Shown: positions 43,762-57,617, counted from the stretch's first letter. The stretch is DNA of 64,000 nucleotides from Paragonimus westermani (GCA_008508345.1 QNGE01003589.1:16550-80549); one strand, 5' to 3'. Numbers and translations: made by a program. Notes: generated by a model not told the origin, from the sequence alone.

Positions 43762-44160
43762 GCACCTACAACAGGAGCATCTTAGACACCTTCACACCTT
43801 TGATCTAGCACGGTTATACATTGAACTTCTTCAAATGCGAACTAGGTAATGCCAACACTGAGTTTGTGGATCACTAGAAGTCAAATAATGGAATCACTAA
43901 ACTAACGGATAAGGTCAAAGCCATCCGTGAGTAAACCGAGCCGAAATCCTCGAAACAGCTTCGTTGTCTCGGTGGTCTGGTCCACTGCTACAGGCGTTTT
44001 ATACCTCGATGCGCCTATGTACCGTAGCAAATGACTGGCCTTGGCCGCCACACTGACCCGAAGGTCGAGAACTTCCGTCAAAGATGTTTCCTCACAATGC
44101 AGTCATACCAGACAACTTCTGCAGAACCAAACTTTTGGGACATTCCTCAGTGAACACCGC
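43762..44160 (+). pseudogene. Gypsy-type reverse transcriptase, thumb and connection
   Basis: The sequence reads QQEHLRHLHTF, KCELGNANTEFVDH (usually KC.FG...LEFLGH), KLTDKVKAIRE, then KSSKQLRCLGGLVHCYRRFI and PRCA. These are the typical blocks after the YIDD palm in gypsy pol (KV.AI...P.P....LR.FLG..N.YRRFIP). The YIDD box is lost. No integrase or 3' LTR is recognised further on. Confidence 0.8.
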
Positions 44161-44357
44161 GTCATGCAATTCCTACCTCATTTCACCGCACATTGGTTAA
44201 CACACCGCATCATCTGTGCCAACTAGTCCCCAGTTTTAGCGTCACACAAATGGGATCCTCTTGGCACTTTTCTTTTGTATGATGCACGTTTTCTGCTTGT
44301 TAATTTGGTGTGTTTACTACCACCACCTGAACTGTGTTTGTCGTCTCACAAAATAAC

Positions 44358-44614
44358 TTATAACCATCCTTCAAGAATAGGGTCACTTCCGTCAGTCACG
44401 TTAGGCACGCGGAACATAATGACAGGGGATTTAGTAGCCATTATGACCGAACTAGTACTTGGTGGTACACTTGGGCTACCCAGTGAATTCGCCTCACTTG
44501 CGTCTTCGTTCAAATACGACTGTGACGGCCCTGCTGCTCGTTTTGGCATACCGCATACAAAGGGTGATATTATTTTTTTATATCTCCGTTTATTGTCGTA
44601 AAAAACGCAACAAA
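44358..44614 (-). CDS. Possible minus-strand exon, juxtamembrane-like tail
   Basis: Following a CAG at 44617-44615 on the minus strand, the frame reads CCVFYDNKRRYKKIISPFVC and then a Ser/Pro/Glu-rich segment (GPSQSYLNEDASEANSLGSP, then VPNVTDGSDPILEG). An aromatic-basic segment followed by a polar tail resembles the helix-8 and cytoplasmic tail of a multi-pass receptor, but no membrane helix is in the exon. It may end at the TAA (44358-44360) or at a weak GTTATA donor just before it. It is not proven to be coding, nor to belong with the candidate at 34231-34557. Confidence 0.25.
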
Positions 44615-44619
44615 CTGTT

Positions 44620-47600
44620 TAAAAGGAGTGCTCACCATAATTTCTGTTGTGTCATCTGTTGCAAACAAACGTTTAGCAACAAGTGAGGCAATACTTGAAT
44701 TGTTTTGCAACTTGGTACAAAATTGCAATTTCTATTTTTAGTTTGCAGCATTGCTATCGGATTATTTTAGTGGTTCCGACATTTCCGCCGTTTGAAAATA
44801 ATATTCCATTTGAGTCAGATGTTCGTGGAACCCGTGAGAAGCCGTATAAAATGCAATTAATCACAGCCACCCGTGTAATACCAACTTCAACAAATCAAGA
44901 TCGCCTGCAAAGTTTCGTCTATACTGCACTGGGACAGAGCTGTGAGTACAAACTATGTAACCATAGTTTCGGCACCAGAATGTCAGATGAGTACACCTAG
45001 AATTGCAACTGTCTCATTTGAGGGATAATTAAAAGTTTCATGTTATTGCGACTTTAACCCCAATGGCGTATTCATATTCACAAGGTAAAGACAAGTGAGA
45101 AAAACTAGAATAACTTCTTCATTATAACACTGCAAGAAGTAAAATTTATCATGTCTTGTTCGGACTACCAGGAACACGATTTGAACCGAAAGCGCCGAAT
45201 GATCCGTAGGTAACGAAGGTTGTCTTGAACACTGATGTTCTAACCTTACTCTGGAATACTTGGTTAGCTCGTACAGCAAAGTCAATCCTGCACTCAAAAG
45301 ATAGCTATTATGAGCTCAGAACTTCGTGGCTGCTGTCTAACGTCGGGAAGAGGGTGTGTGAACAAACATTGCATTAAAAATTGCTGAGCGCTGATGGAGT
45401 AGATGTTGCAGCGTGCTCACAGAATTTCGTATCTTACAATTCTCATTGCCTTCCGCACCTTTCACCTTCTGCAAGTTTATATGTACACTTGATATTTAAG
45501 CTTTGTGAATGAATCATGAGCCGGGTGTTCTTCCTCTGTTTCACATCGTCTGCGTTACTTATTTTCGGGGAGTTGAAGGTTAACGAAATCAGGTATTTAC
45601 TTCAGCGAGTTTCGGGATTTGTCCGTCTTCATGATTGCTTCTGTTCTGAGCTTATAATACTTTCGGCGAAGCAAGGTGGATCAAACCCACTGGAAATATC
45701 ATCATCCAGTATGATAGACCTCTAAACCAACGCAAATTCAAGAACTATTATGAGTTGGTTCTATCTGTTTTCATCACATTTTTTTCTTTCGCATTCATGG
45801 CTAGGCTGCACAAAATGTCTTCCTTTGTTGTGGTTGGACTGAACAGTACAGATTCAGTACAGCAATTTATTTGAGCAGACTGTTGTACACTGACTACCCC
45901 ATTTATATTTTGTTCAGATCGTTAAAATATTCTCCGTTTGCAACTTAGTAATGAAGATAATTCTTTGTATGATTTACTTGCCTTTCACGAAAGGAAAACT
46001 ACGGAATTTATTGCAAGCCAGACGTCAGTAGCATATGCTATTGACAATTACGCAGTTGGTTAATCTGAAAATTATTTCATCAGACTTGTATACATTTTTT
46101 TATTGTTCTCACAGCTTGTCCCAGAATGTATTATAGAAAGAACAGTCATGTTACTCAAAGTTGTCTGTGTTCACTACACTGCATCCACTTTGTGTCATGG
46201 CTTAATTACTGAAGAGTGCACGGCAAATTTCACGTGTCAATACGTCCTTATCATCAATTGCATGCTTGACCTGATCGGAGGCCAAACTGGAGAGTTCCGT
46301 CGAAATCTCTTGTTAATAGTACTACAGTCACGTTACAATGTGGTTAGATGAATTACTCGGATTCTGACGGTTCACTGATGCAGTTAGGCTATCATTAAAA
46401 CTTTGGTCAGCCAAGTGGAATTTGAGTGATTAAGACCGTAAAACATAGGTGGTCCGTTCGACCACTACTTTGGCTGCAGATGATTACGATAAGTAAAATG
46501 TCATTATCTCGTGTGAGTATCTACATGACTGTCTGATCATTTGAAGCCGTATCTACCGAATTACTGAGGTGGAACTGATGTTACGTTACGAGGTCACTCC
46601 CACCTCAGGTGGTACACGCTGTTTATCAAGGTAGGCTGTCACTTTCATTGTTACGTCTGAAACCACACACTTGTGTAACTTGTATCCAGTCCTTTATCTG
46701 CGGTTATTTACGATTACCTCTGTCTCACAGGCCACACTGTAACCCGAGTTAGGCTATCTAGGTTGAACATAGATATACACACATTATAAGCAACCTTATT
46801 AAAGACATGCAATCAATGGAGGCTCGCGCAAAGCCTTCAGTTAGCACGACAGAAGTCGACCAGTCTCAATCAATGAGATTTACCGTGTTAAATCTGTCAG
46901 TAAGAGACGGTTGACTACGACAACGTGTTTTAACTTGATTCGGAATCAAACAGCTGAATCAATTGAATCTAGGCCGTAGAGCTCGGTGTAAAATTGAGTA
47001 GGTAGAAGCAGAACACTTGCAACCGGTGATTCAAGCGTTTTTTCCATAAAAAGTGTATTTTTTTTCCCAGTTAGCTTCAAGAAATGACCATACCATATAA
47101 CCGCTAGTCAGGTAGGTGATGTCATACGGGTATTATCTGTGTAGTTCACTGATGGCTGCTATCCCCACTACCATTCTTCCAGACGTAACAGACTCGTACC
47201 ATCGATAGCAGCTGGCCGTGCTCAGTAACCAGTAGCAGGCACCGTTAAGCAGCCCATGAACAATCTACCTTGGTGGACGGAATTGCACATGTGCTAAATT
47301 TGAACAAATAAGTCAAAATCATTTGTCCGCACAATGTATCCCTTCAGAATGTTACACTGCGTTCCACCAGATACATATTACGATCTGCGAGTTGAGATAG
47401 CAAAGTTCAGTGAACTATGTGAGGCCAGACGACTAAACCAGTAAACGTGGCTGGCACTGTCCGTTTCGAATTAGCCTGCCACATTAACCGCAACCAAAGG
47501 ACACTTTCGTATAGCCTTCACTACAAGTTTCTTATATATTACCAGTTAGGGTCACATTTTCACACACCACTTATCCAGGACAAACCCGAAGAAGTAAGAC

Positions 47601-48180
47601 AATTCGACATGTGATCGGGCGCCTTTGTGACTTCATCGACCAATGCTGGTTATCCAAATGGTAGACAGGTAAGATGGTGAAACACTTATCTGTCCGAAAC
47701 CGAGATTAAAATGACTAAAATGGTGAGATACAAACTGAGAAAGGAAATACATGAAACATAAAGCAAGAAGTATTCCATTATTCGAGTAAATGTTATCTCA
47801 CCCTAGATAAGATGAGTAAGCAGAACAAAAATCTGGCTGAAAAGTGAAGAAAACATTCATCATATCAATTAAAAACTCGGCCGGAAGGAAGAATAGATAG
47901 AAGGATACAAGGACGCAGCTTTTTGGAGGGCAGAACCAGTAAGGTGCAAACGACGGCGATTGTTCGTAGATACGGAGGAGAAAGTAGGTACGACTTATGT
48001 AAGTTGTTTGCTCTTAAGGTAATTACTGTCCCTTCACTCACAGCGCAATTTGAGCAGGTTGATGACCTCCGTATTTATCGCAACACACATAACAATAACA
48101 TCTGCGGTCCTTTTGCTTATCGTGTGCTTGAGTTTACAGCGGTGCACCTGTCGATCTTCTGATACAAGTCCGGATCGTAC
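44620..48180. other. Intergenic stretch without recognised genes
   Basis: No motif-bearing open frame, RNA gene or repeat is recognised here apart from AT-rich runs. Confidence 0.5.
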
Positions 48181-48189
48181 TCATCTATA

Positions 48190-49760
48190 TGGTTAACTTC
48201 AGGGTCAAAACCCTCCAAGATTTAAAACCGATATTACAACGCAAAAGATTTACCTGGATAAAAATTCTGCTTTACAGATTCTGACTATCAAGATTTCGTT
48301 TATCTGTTTGCTGTAGAGCAGTTGCTTCAGAATCCGCTCACCGGCCGCCTACGTATTTGTCTCAACGAACGCAATAGTTTGACCATTCTCATGGTTTTAC
48401 ACCCACTCCTATGTCCCTCAAAGTACCCATGTTTTCGGAACTGTATCTGACCACCTAGAACCCACGAATTGCCTTAGACACTGTAGAGGGAAGCTACTCA
48501 ACTGCTGCAAATCCCGCTTATTCAATGTCCGATTTTCGCCCCATACAACAGCGTAGACAGCATCAATAAAAAGCTTCTTATTCCTGTCCAACCTGCGTTT
48601 CTTCCAAGGCAGCGCTAGACTTCTTCACGTGAGCACGTAACTCGAGGCCCATATTAATGCAGTAGAAGTCTGAGTAGTTGTCCACAGTATCTTCACTGGT
48701 GCGAATTTAGAATGTAAGCATTTGATCTCTCCTTGGAGTAGGTTAAACTAAAGGAACTGATACTTATGCTGATACCCGAAATAGGTGTTAATGACGTGGT
48801 CGTGAAGCCGTTGGCCATCACCGAATTCCACATCTGCTATTTGCAACTTGCACATTATTAAATGCAAACGACACTATCTTTATTGCCGAAGTTCGTAGCC
48901 GAATTATGGCGGTGAAACGTCGGATAATCAGCAAGCGGTCTTTGGTGCAGTACTTACCTCGCTTACCGTTCTTATAGTTCTAAAGAGCAAGTGTTGGCAT
49001 TGCGTTCCAATACAAACTAGACAGGGTTGGGGCTAGTATACAAAATTGTTTCACACCACTGGCGGTGTCGATATCATCAGAAGTGGATCCACACGATTAC
49101 AGTTTCGCTTTTATACCCACATCCAACATTACGATTAAGTTACCTAACCTAACTGGACATCTAAACTTGCCAAGTACAGTCGATTATACCTCACTGCTTA
49201 CGAAACCAAATGTCCTGGTGAGATTGAAGAAGAGGGCGTACAGCCGCTGGTTGTGTTCATAGCACTTTGTATGGATTTGTTAGGCCCGCCAACCCCATGT
49301 TAATCGTACTGAGATACGCAAGAAATCTACAGTGCCGTACGAGAACAATGACCACCAAAACTTTCATACAGAGTCGGTTCAATAGAAATTTTGCTAGAAA
49401 ATTTCCGACGTTCCTTATTAGACTGGAATCGATGTTCATCTTGCTACATTTACCTTTAAGCAAACATACGATCCAGGAATTTTAGAGCTCTCAAGCGTAA
49501 TTTTTTTGCTGCCAGATAGAGTGAACTAGCTGGAGAAAAGCGCCTTTCAAAAGTGAGCCACCGTGATTTTTAAGTTCTCCTGGCAATCCATTTTCACATA
49601 CAGTTTCGCGGCTTGGCAGTTTTCCAATAGCTCTGTACACATCTGCCAAATTCGGAGGGCTAGCAGATGAGGCATTGACATTTATTCGTGAGATGCTGTT
49701 CACGTCTACCCATCAGTGGTAGCCGGCCGGTTTGGTAATCTACGGGAGTGTGTGTGTCAG
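48190..49760 (-). pseudogene. Minus-strand non-LTR retrotransposon, RT to C-terminus
   Basis: Reading the minus strand downward, broken frames show ordered RT blocks. SPPNLADVYRAIGKLPSRET and ELKNHGG (49491-49703; usually PP...EV..AI..LK.GKA.G.DGIPAELLKHGG) come first. Then NIDSSLIRNVGNFLAKFLLN (about 49380-49440; usually NYRGISLL.VAGKI...ILLNR), LYALFFNLTRTFG (about 49210-49250; usually LY..FVDLTKAFD) and SGVKQFCILAPTLSSLYW (about 49015-49070; usually NGVKQGCVLAPTLFSLYF). The C-terminus has LSSFPLQCLRQFVGSRWSD (about 48440-48500) and GERILKQLLYSKQ. The GVKQGCVLAPTLFS signature marks a lineage distinct from the CR1-like and RTE-like copies elsewhere in the window. Confidence 0.85.
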
Positions 49761-49769
49761 AATTTCCTG

Positions 49770-52700
49770 ATTTCCACCTGGTAGGTGAACACAATTTCAG
49801 GGTCTCCGTCAATCAGCACTTTAGCAGGCTGGAGGCAAGTACTAAAAGCCGTCTTAAGAGAATCATAGAACACTGCCTACTGTAATATTTTGGCATAACC
49901 CTTTCACAACTCGCCTAACTTTTCCAATGGTTGTCCTTAATTCCTTAACGTCGAAGACTTAGGCAGCAACACGAGCCAGTTACTAGGGCAATGTTTTTGA
50001 GATAACCAAGTCTTACCCTACGCACCGGGGTGATCGTTTATTGCTGCGCCCTTTGCAAAATAGCCCCATCGATCGTTTGACACTTGTCAGCATGTCGAAC
50101 TTAGCTGAACCTGAAGAACTCTATTCTGACGGGTCCAGCAACAAAGAATTCAGGGCTTCTCAGGTTAGCGAGGGTTGTATTAACTAACAAGTGGAAGCCA
50201 CGTCTCCGTGTACAGCAAGACTTGATCATTAGTACCAAAATGCCCTGGTATTTGATGCGTACTGATGCGTTCGTGTATCTACGGATATTGATATTATCGT
50301 TTGGCTTCACAACGTGCACCATGTTTCACAAACCCGCTGACTGCAACGTATACCTGATACGATACAGCAAAGTGCCTTCAAAAGATACACTGTCACAAAA
50401 AGGTGTATCTGATTTCTCCGTCTAAATTTGTTGCTGGAATATGATATTTTGTGATCTAACGTTGATGAATCGACGGTTGTTCTGAGTGTCGATTGTCTAG
50501 AGCGCATTCTCACACCAAGAATTCATCATATTGCACCACCGGCCCACTTTGGGAAAGCACCAGGTCAGCATAGACTGGTGGCTGTTGGGAAAGTGTTCAC
50601 TTAAACTAATCACCGTCAGTGTCAATAGTAACCCACTGTCTCAATGGGCATGGTTCTAGCAGTTCTTATAAACAACAGTAAATCAGTTCGACAATCTGGG
50701 GCTGACCAAACTGATGATGAAGTCGCTGTCACCTGTGATTAACCGTATCGTGAACAAGAATCCGAAAAAATTCGCTCCATTCTTTCTGGGTACGCCATCC
50801 CGACCGCATTTCGGTTAGGTAATACCTTAGAATGATTGGTGATGCAACCTCAAGATCCATTTTCTGTAGGTGACTGGACAGACTGCGTTTACGAAATCAA
50901 GCGCAGTGGCTGCGGTGCCGGTTACATATGAGAGGCGAATAGACAATTGAAAATACGAGTTGCCGTACACAAGAGGAAGACGCGGTTTTCTCCTAAAGAC
51001 GCATAACAACTTCAGAAACTAGAGAAGGACTGGGTTGTCGCATCACAAGGAATGTAAGAGAATTACAACATACGCTGTGATCAAGCTGGACTGATTCACA
51101 AGGGTCTGCCTTCCTGTGCGGAGAGGTGCTGTGCTGATGCTCACATCGTTTACGCACAACAAGCATCAATTGCGATGATAACAAACCCCTGTGTGCAGTG
51201 TGGCGTGGATTGCTAAACAACATGAGACACAGATGCGTCTTATCCACATCACTCTAACTCTCACTTTATGGGCAAAGGATTAGATTAATCCGGTCAGATG
51301 CAGCGCAGATTGACCTATTCACGGCAAATCCCCTGTGACCTCTGCTCTTGTTAATGTGATCCCATTTACAATACTCCTGAAGAAGGCCACCCGAGGTGGT
51401 TGAAGTTTAGAGTATTATAACTTGCTTCTAGTGTTGTGTTATTCTCAATTCATTTATCAGCTTGGGTGCATTTTGCACCAATTTGTTCTCCGAGATCTTA
51501 TCATTGATCCGGGTGTAACCCTCAGCCTAAGAATCGAAATTGGTCACATCCCTACTACGACGGAAGGCTTTAGTATTATCGTTTGTTAATTTCATTTGGA
51601 GACTTCATTCATGGTTGATTTAGTAAATTTGAGGTCATTCCTGTCGTGGTTAATGGAGTCATTGTGGTAGTGACTAGCATTGTGGTCCAGTGAGCACACA
51701 GACCGAAGTCCAAACCCCACCAAGAGCAGGTATGTGGGCTATTGATTGTTTCCTGCAAGAATGAAGCTGGGAAATAGCGTCATTCAAGGAAGAAATCCAC
51801 TCGAAATGTCTACCTAAGTCCAAAAACTGACAACAAGTGCGAGTAACTTCCAACTCACATATGCTTTGATTTCTTATGTGACTGACAGAGGTTTTGCAAA
51901 TAATCGGCAACCAAAACAAAGGCCAATGAACCATTCACTTCTACCAGCGGAAGAAATTACGGTAAATTTTACCTTTCGCCAGGTTTGGAATCTCGTTCAT
52001 AGGCAGCAGAAAGCCTCATTTACTTTTTACAAACCTATTGGCTGGGTCGAATGAAACTGTCAATGAACGCAAAAATTGTAGTTACAAGTCATTAGTGTTA
52101 TTTGAAAATATTCCCAAAATGTAGTTGTTTACAGCTACATTGAATGAATCTGTGCTCCGCGTTACAAAAAATTCTTTCACTGGGCACGTTCACGGAAGTC
52201 ACCATGGCTTTTCATTGTAAAGGTGAGCACTGTACTAACTCCTGGTCGAAAGTTTTACGTTTCAATCGTACAGTGAAGTGTGGATTAGAGTGAATCATAG
52301 ACAGTGGAAACGCACCAGCCAGACAATACACTATCGTGTTACCTCGTGACCAGATCAATGGAAGACCCAGATTTCGGCTAAATATGCAATCTCGTGTAGG
52401 CTGAACCCACCTGGTCAGACCATTCGTTGTTTGCACGTGTGTGGTCAAGATTAACCAGGTTTTGGTAATCGAGTCGAATTCAGCGTCTATAACCGTAAGT
52501 TTCAGTTATGTGTACACACACACACGCATGGTGGAGACACTGGTTCAGTTCCAATATGCGTGCTAACTAGTTCACACAGTCGGCCACCGATAAACAGTTC
52601 CAAGTTGTATAAACTATTCCGGTTTCGTCCAGTACGTCCAGTACCTAACCAATGATATGTTTTGGTCCATAGTTCGTATACAGTGTTAGACCATAAATTT

Positions 52701-55700
52701 GGTTTTAAGTATTAACTGATTTAGGACCGTTGACCAAATTACGCCGTCCTGCCAAAAAAAGATCGCGGGAAGCATTCAGAAGGTGGTTTGAACCTGGTTT
52801 ACGTACGTATTAAGCCTATGCAATACATGCTCACACCAATTTCGATAGTGTTCTGAGAAATCAACTAATACAGGTTCGGCTGAGTATTGATAAACTGTGA
52901 TACGCTATGCTAACATGTCTCCAAGAAACAGTTTAACGCTGTTCATTAGGTGGGTTAATTTTGAAACTGCATGAGTTCTAAACATGAATGGATGAGGGAG
53001 AGACGAGTGGACAAACATGACCAGAAGGTGGTCGAAAACAGGATGAAAAATTGTTTACTGTTCCTTTTGAGATAGACGCTCTGTAATCCTGTTTCCTCCC
53101 GTTTTTTGGCCGGTTATTCATAATTCCAAGTCTTTTGTTAACACGCACTGGATGTCACGTACTAAAACTCAGATGATTCCGAAGGTAGGTGTTAATTAGT
53201 AGTCTACTCGTCCGACTTCATAAGAACAAATTAAATCCGTCTGGGAGATAAACATGAAAATATTTCTGGAACAGGTGAAAAACAGACGAGCACAAAGGTT
53301 AGTGAGGACGTAGAACCCGTTCAGCCCTCGGATTACAACGATTGTTGGAATACCATTGTTCAAAAGATGATGTTTACCATATTGAAATTTATAGGAGATT
53401 ACGGTGCAACATAGTGTGATTCTTTATCGACGTTGAGAAATAAAGTGAAACTGAAAAGCAGCAATCTCTTAGCGACTGACAACATTTGAGACAGTCGAAC
53501 GTTATCAATACGTCAGCTCTGCTCTTAGAATAATAACTTGCGTAAGAAGTATTCTGCCGGCAGCGGATACCGTCTCGCTGACCATCTAACATGGGAATAT
53601 CTTCCAATCGAGTGTTCTGCTCCCTAAACATGCATACATAACTAGGGTCCGCAAGACGTTTGTTTCTCTTAAACCGTGAAAAGCGCATTAGTGGTAAATA
53701 TCCGAGGCATTTAAATTTTTGTGTGCAAAAGCAGAGTGTACATCCTGCAAAACTGTTAGATATGAGGCCGCAGATAGCTGGCATACAACCAAAACGCGAT
53801 AAGCAAAGCTTACCGAAAAGACCTATAGGTATCTTGATAACACTGTTTGCGGATTCCACGTGAAGTATTATTTCCAGACTACAACTTACTGATAAGCTTA
53901 AAGAGTGATGACGAATTTCAATGTGTTTGACGGTGAGAAAAGCTAACCGGTAGTTGTCTGCGTCGTCAAACTGAAAGTCGAATAAGCTGAATGGACATCG
54001 GAAGACCAGTGGAGACTGTTACATATTTGCCCAAAATTGTTGATCATCTAGGATTCTTAAAACCGTTTGAAGGCACAAAATGGTTGTTCATATGAAAACC
54101 AGTGAGGTATTAGAGTCCTTAGGAATACACACTGGTGATAGTCAGGTGTGCATTGAGTTTTCTTGTTGCGTTTTCATATTACCCACTGATCTGTTGACCT
54201 AGCCCCATTTTGAGAATGACCTGAATAAAACTACCTGCAGGCTAATCTGACGACCATAGATAAGTAATGATGAATTTGTTTCTGTTGTTGTTAATGCAAA
54301 TGTAATCTGCTTTTCTCATTTTGCTCAGTTCGTCCATTCTTGGTAGTGTACCGATGACGAAGACTGGAAATAGAAGCATCTCATTTACCTCCTTGTTAGC
54401 TAATATTACTCAGTTTACGTCCAAAGGCTTCCTGTAATAGATAGAATTGTCTACCTTTTTCATTATTGATCAACAGAGGGAGTTTATTGTCTAACCAAAT
54501 CACAAGTAACGTACACTACCCTGGATAAAAAGACTATCTGGCCTGAACGTGTCAAGAGGTGGATATAGCCAAAAATTACTGGAGTAGTATTACGAGATTC
54601 AACGACGCATGATCAACGGGGGTTTGAACACCCCTAAAGGTTGTTTGCCTGCCACGCAAACTCTGAGCTTTGAAAGGCCGGAGAACAAAACATTGGTCGT
54701 TGAACGTTGAAATACATTCCAAGCAAGTTAAGTGGAACTACAGTCGGTTTGAATGCCGTACGTAACCAGGACAGCAATAAGTTATGTAGTACACCGAATA
54801 CTGCCCTTGACAGGGATCAGAATATTGTGAGAGTAGGATATTCAGACGAAAAATGAAACGTCGTTACATCACCGGATTACGATATTGATACCACCACCAG
54901 AAGCAGACTGCTAAACTTCAGGTGGTCCGAGCATATACATCCGGATTCTTGTAATGCAACCTTGTCCACGAGGTAGATTGAGTCACTCTGCCTATTCGTC
55001 ATAACGCATCCACATCGCTGTTTGCCCTCCCTGAAGCACGATATAGGCCGATGACAATCTGGGCTCTGTGGCTTGGATTTTAGAGTGATCTGGGATATTT
55101 ATCTCGGAGCAGGTTCGCAAGACAGGTGTAATGCGACTTAAATCGTTATATTACTAAAGACACGACCGTCGGTTACTTGGGAGGAATAGCCAGCGGTCGT
55201 AAGTTTCTAAATGGAAGTGTTGTTGTGATGTTCGATAGGCTGAATTGTTAGGATAGAAAAATAGCCGGCTACCAACTGCTTGCTATAGCACTGCACGGAC
55301 TGCTGTGAATCATTAATTTACATAGGTACTGATGGAAACTTGTAATTGTTGAGGATGAAGTGGAATTATAAACGCACACGTCTCCTTTATGCTCAGGAAT
55401 GTAATCGTTTTATATTCAGAAATCTTCATGGCGTGCGATCACGCACCGATGCACGCATCAACCGTCATTTATTACTGTCTCAGGTTAAAAAAGAATGGTG
55501 TATTTGCGTAGATCAAAGTTTTGCACAAGAAACCTCATTCCGGCAAGTAATTCCTGTGTCCAGACACACCGGATACGTAGCCCGTACAGCAGATTTCTTT
55601 GACTACTTTCCGATTCATTTATAGCATTAGGGGGAAAATTGCGTGATGGATCACGGTATCCATCGTTGTCAACTAAACCCACCTCCTTGTCCCAAGAGAA

Positions 55701-56033
55701 TGTCAAAGACTACGCATAGCGTGCTCCAAGGATATAACTATCGGGACTCTAACCTAGCAGTCTCAAGAATTGCTTAATTTCCTGATCGACTTGTTGGGTA
55801 AATAATGACACGAGCGTTTTTTAATGGCAATCGATGAGAATGTGAAAGAACGCTTCAAGAAATCAGTTTCACTGTGAATTTTGTTAACAGAACTATGGCA
55901 AAGGGTGGTAGGTATCTTGAAACTGTCAGTGTTCTTTATGACACTACATTATCGACATATGTTAAACGCTGTATAGGTTTATAAGGTGCTACACACAATC
56001 CCGCATTACAATTGTCCTGACCTGTGTGAAAAC
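49770..56033. other. Stretch with only unassigned open frames
   Basis: Several minus-strand frames (50827-51009, 52212-52448, 53389-53859) have reasonable composition and nearby AG/GT dinucleotides but no domain I recognise. Plus-strand frames in the same region look as good, so no gene is called. An (AC)n run lies at about 52510-52527. Confidence 0.5.
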
Positions 56034-56077
56034 CCATGTATATACTCACAAAAGTCGGCCCTGATTGCAACACTCAC

Positions 56078-56225
56078 ATCAGTATGGTCATCGCCAAATA
56101 AACCGTTCCATCTCTGCGGTGGTTTATGAAGAACGTCTCTAAACAGAACAGTTTTCTCATCAAAAGCCGAAACTGAGCAGCTGTCCACCTTTACACCCCA
56201 CATGTGGAGATCAAAATACCGGTAC
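56078..56225 (-). CDS. Speculative minus-strand exon
   Basis: On the minus strand a pyrimidine-rich ATTTCTTCAG precedes YRYFDLHMWGVKVDSCSVSA and LFRDVLHKPPQRWNGLFGDD. Two GTGAGT donors follow (before 56078 and before 56050). Composition is protein-like. It needs an incoming phase of 2, which the candidate exon at 56649-56939 (ending phase 0) does not supply directly. Confidence 0.22.
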
Positions 56226-56648
56226 CTGAAGAAATATCAATCAGTTCCACATGATGGAGATCAGAGAAATAGGCACATGAATGAGTGTCAGTTGTTTTGG
56301 AGCACAATAATCAGAACGTCATCTGCCGTTAAGAAATGCAAGTCTGATCCAATTTTGAAAGATCGACACTACATTCCAATGCTCCATGGCAGTATAAGCC
56401 ACACTCTTACGCTAAAGTTCAAAACATAGTGCAAGAGGATTGGGTACCAAGTTTTTAACGATCGTGCTATCTCACGTAAACGTTTGTCGCACACTTACAG
56501 TGCCTTGTATTATAACGGGGATGGTGGCAAGAAACATACTCGCCCTGATATGACATACACGTTGGTAGGCTAGAACGGCAAAACAAAGATTACAGTAGTT
56601 CGTCCATTGCAATGACGGATCTCAAAAGTGTGTTTAACTCCAAATTAC

Positions 56649-56939
56649 CTCATCCACAGTTGAAACGTTGAAATAAAGAATAGTTTTGCAGCGGACCACT
56701 TTGAACTCGCCGTAAGTTAGTGCTCCTAGATTAGACGAACAACTGAAATGAAGACTTCTTTTATTATTCAGATTCTCAGTTCGTTTTGGGATCAACCAAT
56801 TAACAGCATGTGACTTCACACGCGTTAACGTAAGGATGGAATGATGGTTACGAAGCGCGAATCGTATATGCTTGCTGTGTTCATTCGGAATTCTTTCCTT
56901 CACTACGCAAATCATAGATTCGGATTTGAAAAAGGCCAA
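56649..56939 (-). CDS. Speculative minus-strand exon, phase 0 to 0
   Basis: A 97-codon minus-strand segment is bounded by CTGCAG and GAG/GTAATT and reads, for example, SESMICVVKERIPNEHSKHI and SLHFSCSSNLGALTYGEFKV. Both ends are phase 0, and it joins in phase to the candidate exon at 57618-57825 across a 678-base intron. Beta-strand-like pattern and cysteines suggest an extracellular domain. I recognise no family. Confidence 0.28.
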
Positions 56940-57617
56940 CTGCAGTATGTGAGTTGTCTTGAGCACTGACACTTCGTTCGCCTCACATCGGTTACTTCTG
57001 CCAAATTAAATTGCGCATTATATGATGGGGGCAAGCATCAAAACAAAATCAAGGCAATCATGCATGAGACAGTCAGTCAGTTGAGTAAACAGTGTGCAGC
57101 ACGGTACGACTGAAACGTACTCATTGATAAGAAGCATGAAATTGATGTTATATAACAGAATTGTTGTGGTGCCCAGAAGGTAACAGGAGTCCAGAAAGAG
57201 ACAGATGTGATTAGCAAATCCACACAGATCAAACAGAAGTGGTAAGATATGGTTGGAAAATCCATAAAATGAGGCAGGACTTAGAAGAACGCAACCAATT
57301 AAAAAGGATTAAAAAACGCGAAATGGATTAAAGAGAATAGCGGTATCCCATCACATGTTAGGCTCTATGAAAAATTTCTTAGTCTGAAAATAGAGAAAAG
57401 AGGGAAACAAAACATAACAGTCGCATCCCTATCAGCAAAAAAGAGACTAGTCATTAACTGTTTCTGGACACTCAGATCGGGATTCAGTCAGTGTAACCAG
57501 ATGGCCTCTGCAATGTTGCTGTTGTCTTCCATCTGTGCTATAAAACGAGGGTAAGCAACAGTTACTTTCAAAATAAATGTGGTGTCGCTCTAAGCCAGCA
57601 TCATCCTTAGAACTCAC

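Noticed and set aside
51866..52054. Plus-strand exon candidate with a GTAAAT donor
   Set aside because: Looks as plausible as the minus-strand candidates nearby, which shows how easily chance frames mimic exons here; no motif supports it.
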